The notes beneath the pieces are model-generated. The model had not been told where the DNA came from, made no database searches, and worked only from the letters and a program-made list of their open reading frames with translations. 11,555 bases of DNA from contig JAAYZI010000057.1 of assembly GCA_012514925.1 (NCBI GenBank), positions 1 to 11,555 of the forward strand. The letters are read 5' to 3'. The translations under genes and the position numbers were made by a program. Source of the DNA: Deltaproteobacteria bacterium. Lineage in GTDB: Bacteria; Bdellovibrionota_C; UBA2361; JAAYZI01. This document shows positions 7,797-11,555 of the stretch, in pieces (positions within the stretch are counted from its first letter, which is position 1; each line of letters opens with the position of its first letter).

Positions 7797-9872
7797 ATGA
7801 AACAGCTCTTTCAAGACCTTCGCCATGGAAAAGTATTCACTGAAACTTTGCCTGCGCCTAAGCCCGGCGGGGGGCAGCTTCTAATTCGCACGACTGTATC
7901 TCTTATCTCCCCCGGTACCGAGAGAATGCTCTCTGAATTTGGTAAGGCGGGGTGGTTTAAAAAGGCGCTCTCTCAGCCTGAAAAGGTGTGTCAGGTAATC
8001 CAAAAGATAAAGACAGATGGGCTGGGGCCGACGATTTCTTCCGTACGCTCTAAATTGGAGGAGCCTCTTCCGGTTGGATATTGCAGCGCAGGGGTAGTGC
8101 TGGAGGTAGGGGCGGGAGTTACCGCCTTCAAAGAGGGTGATCGCGTAATTTCAAATGGTCCTCACGCTGAGGTGGTATGCGTGCCGGAAAACCTCTGCGC
8201 CAAAATCCCAGAGGGCGTAGACGACACTGCGGCGGCTTTTACGGTAATCTCTTCAATTGCGTTACACGGCATTCGTACCCTGGACGCGCGAGTGGGAGAG
8301 AGCGTGGCGGTAATAGGTCTCGGTCTAATCGGCCAGCTTGCATGCCGTATACTAAACGTAGCTGGGTGCCGAGTCATAGGTTTTGATTTAGATCCTGCCA
8401 GGGTAGAGTTGGCCGAGCGTTTCGGCGCTAGAGCCGTTTGCCTGAAAGATGGCGCCGACGCAGTGCAGGCTGCGCTTGGGTTTTCAGGGAACGTAGGTGT
8501 AGACGGGGTGTTGATTTGCGCCTCCACTAAGAGCAGCGATCCGATTTCTCAAGCGCCAAAGATGTGCCGAAAGAGAGGCAAGGTGGTGCTGATAGGAGTA
8601 GTAGGGCTTGAGCTTGACCGCCGTGATTTCTACGACAAAGAGGTTTCCTTCCAGGTATCATGCTCCTACGGTCCAGGCCGTTATGACGTAAACTACGAGC
8701 AAAAGGGGCTTGATTACCCGATTGGCTATGTAAGGTGGACGGAGCAGAGAAACTTTGAAGCAGTGCTTAATATGCTGCAGAAGGAGCGGCTTAGCGTAGA
8801 AGATTTGGTAAGCCGTAGAGTGCTCTTTAGTGAGATCGAGGGTAAGTACGACTCGCTGCTTATGGAGAGGGGTGTGCTGGGGGTGGTGATTGAGTATCCG
8901 GCGCGAGCAGAGGCGTTAGAGAGAGTGCTGTGGTTAGGTCCGGAGCGGGTGGCAGCGCATGAGAAGGAGGCGGTAGTGGGTTTTATCGGCGCGGGGGCGT
9001 TCGCGCGCAGTGTGCTGGTGCCGACCTTTGTTAAACAGGGCGCAAAGCTTAGAGCTATTGCAGGTAGAGGGGCGGCTGATTTAGCAAGTAAGTATGATTT
9101 TTCTTACAGCACCACGGAGTATGAAAAGATTTTAAGCGACGAGGCGATTAACACGGTGGTGGTGGCGACGAGGCATAATAGTCATGCGGATTTGGTGGTG
9201 CGGGCACTTGAGGCGGGCAAGCATGTGTGGGTGGAAAAACCGCTGGCGATTAGGGCGGAGGATGTCGAAAGAGTCGGTGAGGCATGGGCCAAGAGGCCGG
9301 ATTTGGTGTTGATGGTAGGATTTAACCGGCGGTTTTCGCCGCATGCAGTGAAGATGAAGGAGTTGTTGAAGGGGCGAGTTTGTCCGCTTTGTATGGTGTG
9401 TGTCGTGAATGCAGGTGCGGTGCCGGATGGGAGTTGGGTGAAGGATGCAGAGGTTGGTGGCGGCAGGATTGTAGGCGAGGGGTGTCATTTTGTAGATTTG
9501 ATGCGTTGGCTGGCAGGGGAGAGAATTGTAGGTGTGGTGGTGTCGCGTGCGGGATGCGACGCAGCGACGATTGGATTAGAGTTTAGTGACGGATCGATTG
9601 GGAGTGTGCATTATTTCAGCAATGGGCATAAGGGGGTTGTAAAGGAGAGGCTTGAGGTGTTTTGTGAAGGGAAGGTTTTGAGGGTGAATAATTGGAGAGA
9701 GATGGAGGGGTTTGGTTTTAAGGGGTTCGAGAAGATGAAGTTGTGGAGGCAGGATAAGGGCCATAGTGGCGCGGTGCGATGCTTTTTGGACGAAGTCGAG
9801 GGGAAGCGTAGTGGTGGTATGAGCTGGGATGAGATTAGAGATGTAAGTTTAGGGGTACTAATCAGTATTTGA
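7797..9872 (+). CDS. Bi-domain oxidoreductase (zinc-ADH-like plus Gfo/Idh/MocA-like)
   Basis: Two NAD(P)-dependent oxidoreductase modules are fused in 691 residues. Residues 1-370 form a medium-chain alcohol-dehydrogenase-like unit, with SLISPGTERMLSEFGKA (35-51), PVGYCSAGVVLEVG (92-105), a GroES-like part and a Rossmann motif VIGLGLIGQ (172-180). Residues 390-691 form a Gfo/Idh/MocA unit, with GFIGAGAFA (395-403), the EKP motif (480-482) and GGGRIVGEGCHFVD, whose His564 is in the catalytic position. Such fusions usually occur in surface polysaccharide loci and are thought to act on nucleotide-linked or free sugars; the substrate is unknown. The start is set at ATG 7797 because the family begins MKQ here, although an in-frame TTG at 7674 adds 41 unrelated residues. 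No clear ribosome site precedes either start. The protein ends at SLGVLISI, apparently a little short of the family's usual end. Codon use changes strongly in the second half. Confidence 0.9.
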   Translation: MKQLFQDLRHGKVFTETLPAPKPGGGQLLIRTTVSLISPGTERMLSEFGKAGWFKKALSQPEKVCQVIQKIKTDGLGPTISSVRSKLEEPLPVGYCSAGVVLEVGAGVTAFKEGDRVISNGPHAEVVCVPENLCAKIPEGVDDTAAAFTVISSIALHGIRTLDARVGESVAVIGLGLIGQLACRILNVAGCRVIGFDLDPARVELAERFGARAVCLKDGADAVQAALGFSGNVGVDGVLICASTKSSDPISQAPKMCRKRGKVVLIGVVGLELDRRDFYDKEVSFQVSCSYGPGRYDVNYEQKGLDYPIGYVRWTEQRNFEAVLNMLQKERLSVEDLVSRRVLFSEIEGKYDSLLMERGVLGVVIEYPARAEALERVLWLGPERVAAHEKEAVVGFIGAGAFARSVLVPTFVKQGAKLRAIAGRGAADLASKYDFSYSTTEYEKILSDEAINTVVVATRHNSHADLVVRALEAGKHVWVEKPLAIRAEDVERVGEAWAKRPDLVLMVGFNRRFSPHAVKMKELLKGRVCPLCMVCVVNAGAVPDGSWVKDAEVGGGRIVGEGCHFVDLMRWLAGERIVGVVVSRAGCDAATIGLEFSDGSIGSVHYFSNGHKGVVKERLEVFCEGKVLRVNNWREMEGFGFKGFEKMKLWRQDKGHSGAVRCFLDEVEGKRSGGMSWDEIRDVSLGVLISI

Positions 9873-9894
9873 TCATGTAGACAGTGTTAGATTT

Positions 9895-9996
9895 TTTTAC
9901 ATAAAACGTAAGGTCATCTAGTCTGGAACGACCTATGTTACTTTCTCTGGAGAAAGTGAAATCAATTTCACGCGTGAACGGTTACAGTATACGTAA
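9895..9996. repeat. Cluster of short palindromes between convergent genes
   Basis: Most of the 126-base gap between the convergent stop codons is self-complementary. In order: TTTTA-CA-TAAAA (9895-9906); AGGTC 9911-9915 with GACCT 9930-9934; ACTTTCTC-TG-GAGAAAGT (9940-9957); GTGAAAT-CA-ATTTCAC (9956-9971); TTCACGCGTGAA (9967-9978); and TTAC 9982-9985 with GTAA 9993-9996 around GTATAC. Neighbouring palindromes share arms, so alternative folds compete. On the minus strand the AGGTC/GACCT stem is followed by a TACGTTTT stretch and could serve as a weak terminator for the repeat gene. No gene is visible here. Confidence 0.6.
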
Positions 9997-9998
9997 GA

Positions 9999-11555
9999 CT
10001 AAGAAGTAGTGCCCCAGCTTGGATCATTGTTTTGGTAGAGGTCCCGCCAGCCTTGTGGGAGTAAAGAAAAAAACTCTCCTTGCCTCATGCCTAGCGCACT
10101 GGTGGGATCGAAGCGGTTATAGAGCTCCCATATGGTCTCTCCCTTCAGAGGATTGACAGAAGCAAACCACTTCTCTGCGACCAGGCAGTCTTCATAAGTG
10201 GCATTTATGCATTGATACTGCGGTAGTTTGCGCCAAGCGCGAGGCAGGAGAGAAAAAAAGTGAGCCTGGTGCATAGCTCTGGAGCCGTCAGGGTCATATC
10301 TCTTGTAAAGTTCCCAGGTGGTTTCTCCCTCCAAAGGAGTGGCGGAAGCGAACCACTTCTCTGCGACCAGGCAGTCTTCGTAAGTGGCACTTATGCATTG
10401 ATACTGTGGCATGTCGCGCCAAGTGCTAGGCAGGAGGGAGTAAAACTGCCTTTGATGCATGGCTCTGTAGCCGTCAGGGTCATATCTCTTGTAAAGCTCC
10501 CATGTGGTCTCTCCCTCCAGAGGAGTGACTGAGTCAAACCACTTCTCTGCGGCCAGGCAGTCTTCATAAGTGGCACCGATATATTGATACTGCGGCAGTT
10601 TGCGCCATGCGTGGGGCAGGAGAGAAAAAAAGTGAGCCTGATTCATCGCTCTAGAACCGTCAGAGTCATAGCGTTTGTAAAGCTCCCAAGTTGTCTCTCC
10701 CTCCAGAGGATTGGCAGAAGCGAACCACTTCTCTGCGGCCAAGCAGTCAGTGTAGGGTGCATTGATGCATTGATACTGCTGCATATCACGCCAGACGCGA
10801 GGCAGGAGGGAATAAAACTGGGCCTGATGCATGGCTCTGGAGCCGTCAGGGTCATATCTCTTGTAAAGTTCCCAGGTGGTCTCTCCCTTCAGAGGAGTGA
10901 TCGAGTCAAACCACTTCTCTGCGGCCAGGCAGTCAGTGTAGGGTGCATTGATGCATTGATACTGCGGCATGTCGCGCCAGACGCGAGGCAGGAGGGAATA
11001 AAAATTCCCTTGATTCATTGCTCTGGAGCCGTCAGGGTCATATCTCTTGTAAAGCTCCCATGTGGTCTCTCCCTCCAAAGGAGTGACCGAGTCAAACCAC
11101 CTCTCTGCGGCCAGGCAGTCCTCATAAGTGGCGTTGATGCGTTGATACTGCTGCATATCACGCCAGGTACTAGGTAGGAGGGAATAAAACTGCGCTTGAT
11201 TCATGGCTCTGGAGCCGTCAGTGTCATAGCGTTTGTAAAGCTCCCATGTGGTCTCTCCCTCCAGAGGAGTGACCGAGTCAAACCACTTCTCTGCGGCCAG
11301 GCAGTCCTCATAAGTAGCGTTGATGTATTGATACTGCGGTAGTTTACGCCAAGCGCTGGGCATGAGGGAATAAAACCGTGCCTGATGCATGGCTCTGGAG
11401 CCGTCAGGGTCATATCTCTTGTAAAGCTCCCAGGTAGTTTCGCCCTTCAGAGGTGTGACAGAAGCAAACCATTTCTCTGCGACCAGGCAGTCTTTATAAG
11501 TGGTGTTGATGCATTGATAGTTTGGCCTGTCGCGCCAGGCGCGAGGCAGGAGGGA
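9999..11555 (-). CDS. Tandem-repeat protein of unknown function, 5' end outside the window
   Basis: A frame of 518 codons runs from the right edge to a TAG at 10001-9999. It is open through 11555 with no stop, so the Met at 11390 is only an internal repeat residue and the true N-terminus is not visible. The protein is a string of 62-residue repeats, each containing WELYKRYDPDGSRAM, then a FYSLLP-type core, WR, QYQ, an INATYEDC-type stretch and LAAEKWF, then PLEGET. Eight copies of the WELY core are present. The chain ends in a partial unit and a non-repeated tail (QNNDPSWGTTS). Conserved Trp, Tyr and a DCL cysteine suggest a folded, mostly helical unit of three short helices. Copies differ by many synonymous changes (for instance Lys-Arg as AAG AGA or AAA CGC), so the frame is under protein-level selection. 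No membrane segment is seen. I do not recognise the family, and no function can be given. Confidence 0.8.
   Translation of the reverse strand, partial: SLLPRAWRDRPNYQCINTTYKDCLVAEKWFASVTPLKGETTWELYKRYDPDGSRAMHQARFYSLMPSAWRKLPQYQYINATYEDCLAAEKWFDSVTPLEGETTWELYKRYDTDGSRAMNQAQFYSLLPSTWRDMQQYQRINATYEDCLAAERWFDSVTPLEGETTWELYKRYDPDGSRAMNQGNFYSLLPRVWRDMPQYQCINAPYTDCLAAEKWFDSITPLKGETTWELYKRYDPDGSRAMHQAQFYSLLPRVWRDMQQYQCINAPYTDCLAAEKWFASANPLEGETTWELYKRYDSDGSRAMNQAHFFSLLPHAWRKLPQYQYIGATYEDCLAAEKWFDSVTPLEGETTWELYKRYDPDGYRAMHQRQFYSLLPSTWRDMPQYQCISATYEDCLVAEKWFASATPLEGETTWELYKRYDPDGSRAMHQAHFFSLLPRAWRKLPQYQCINATYEDCLVAEKWFASVNPLKGETIWELYNRFDPTSALGMRQGEFFSLLPQGWRDLYQNNDPSWGTTS
10032..11555 (-). repeat. 186-bp tandem repeat array (about 8.2 units, open to the right)
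   Basis: The Trp codon of WELY recurs every 186 bases: 10128-10130, 10314-10316, 10500-10502, 10686-10688, 10872-10874, 11058-11060, 11244-11246 and 11430-11432. The units abut directly with no spacers, and the period is a multiple of three, so copy number can change without breaking the frame. Most units are very similar, and divergence is greatest in the last unit near the stop. The array continues past the window. Confidence 0.97.

Noticed and set aside
10584..11177. 197-codon plus-strand frame inside the repeat array
   Set aside because: Any frame without a stop in one 186-base unit stays open through the array. Synonymous differences between copies support the minus-strand frame.
10032..11555. 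CRISPR-like array
   Set aside because: The units are 186 bases long, adjacent, protein-coding and have no unique spacers.

Overview
The window is compact bacterial DNA of moderate GC content, with start codons close to their ribosome-binding sites, overlapping genes and GTG/TTG start candidates. The gene set points to a bacterium that uses vitamin B12 for methionine synthesis and builds surface glycans: a cobalamin-dependent MetH, a Rickettsia-type protein-lysine-methyltransferase-like enzyme, a GT-C membrane glycosyltransferase, a bi-domain sugar-type oxidoreductase and a RAYT-type Y1 transposase. I cannot assign a phylum from sequence alone. No rRNA, tRNA, CRISPR array or complete insertion sequence is visible.

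Layout. Bases 1-69 (minus) are the first 23 codons of an ABC-transporter ATPase leaving the window to the left. Divergent from it is a RAYT/IS200-like Y1 transposase (204-854, plus). Its C-terminus appears to be knocked out of frame by one extra G at 797-800, and a 30-bp near-palindrome follows at once (861-890). Next on the same strand is a multi-pass GT-C glycosyltransferase-like protein (911-2338). It converges, with a 28-bp gap, on a two-gene minus-strand operon: a SAM methyltransferase with a regulatory domain (7629-6052), overlapping by 11 bases the start of full-length metH (6062-2367). Divergent from that operon is a 691-residue fusion of a zinc-ADH-like and a Gfo/Idh/MocA-like oxidoreductase (7797-9872, plus). 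The right end (9999-11555, minus) is the 3' part of a gene made almost wholly of tandem 62-residue (186-bp) repeats, still open at the window edge. The gap between these last two convergent genes is packed with short palindromes.

How the genes may work together. The methyltransferase/metH pair is the clearest unit. Methyltransferases turn SAM into S-adenosylhomocysteine, and MetH remakes methionine from the homocysteine recovered from it, so the translational overlap makes metabolic sense (inference). The GT-C protein and the bi-domain oxidoreductase both belong to families found around cell-envelope glycan synthesis, but they are not adjacent here and no full glycan locus is visible. The repeat protein is the least explained gene. 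Its copies differ by many synonymous changes, so it is a real protein under selection, and the repeats show signs of block duplication and gene conversion. I do not recognise the family.
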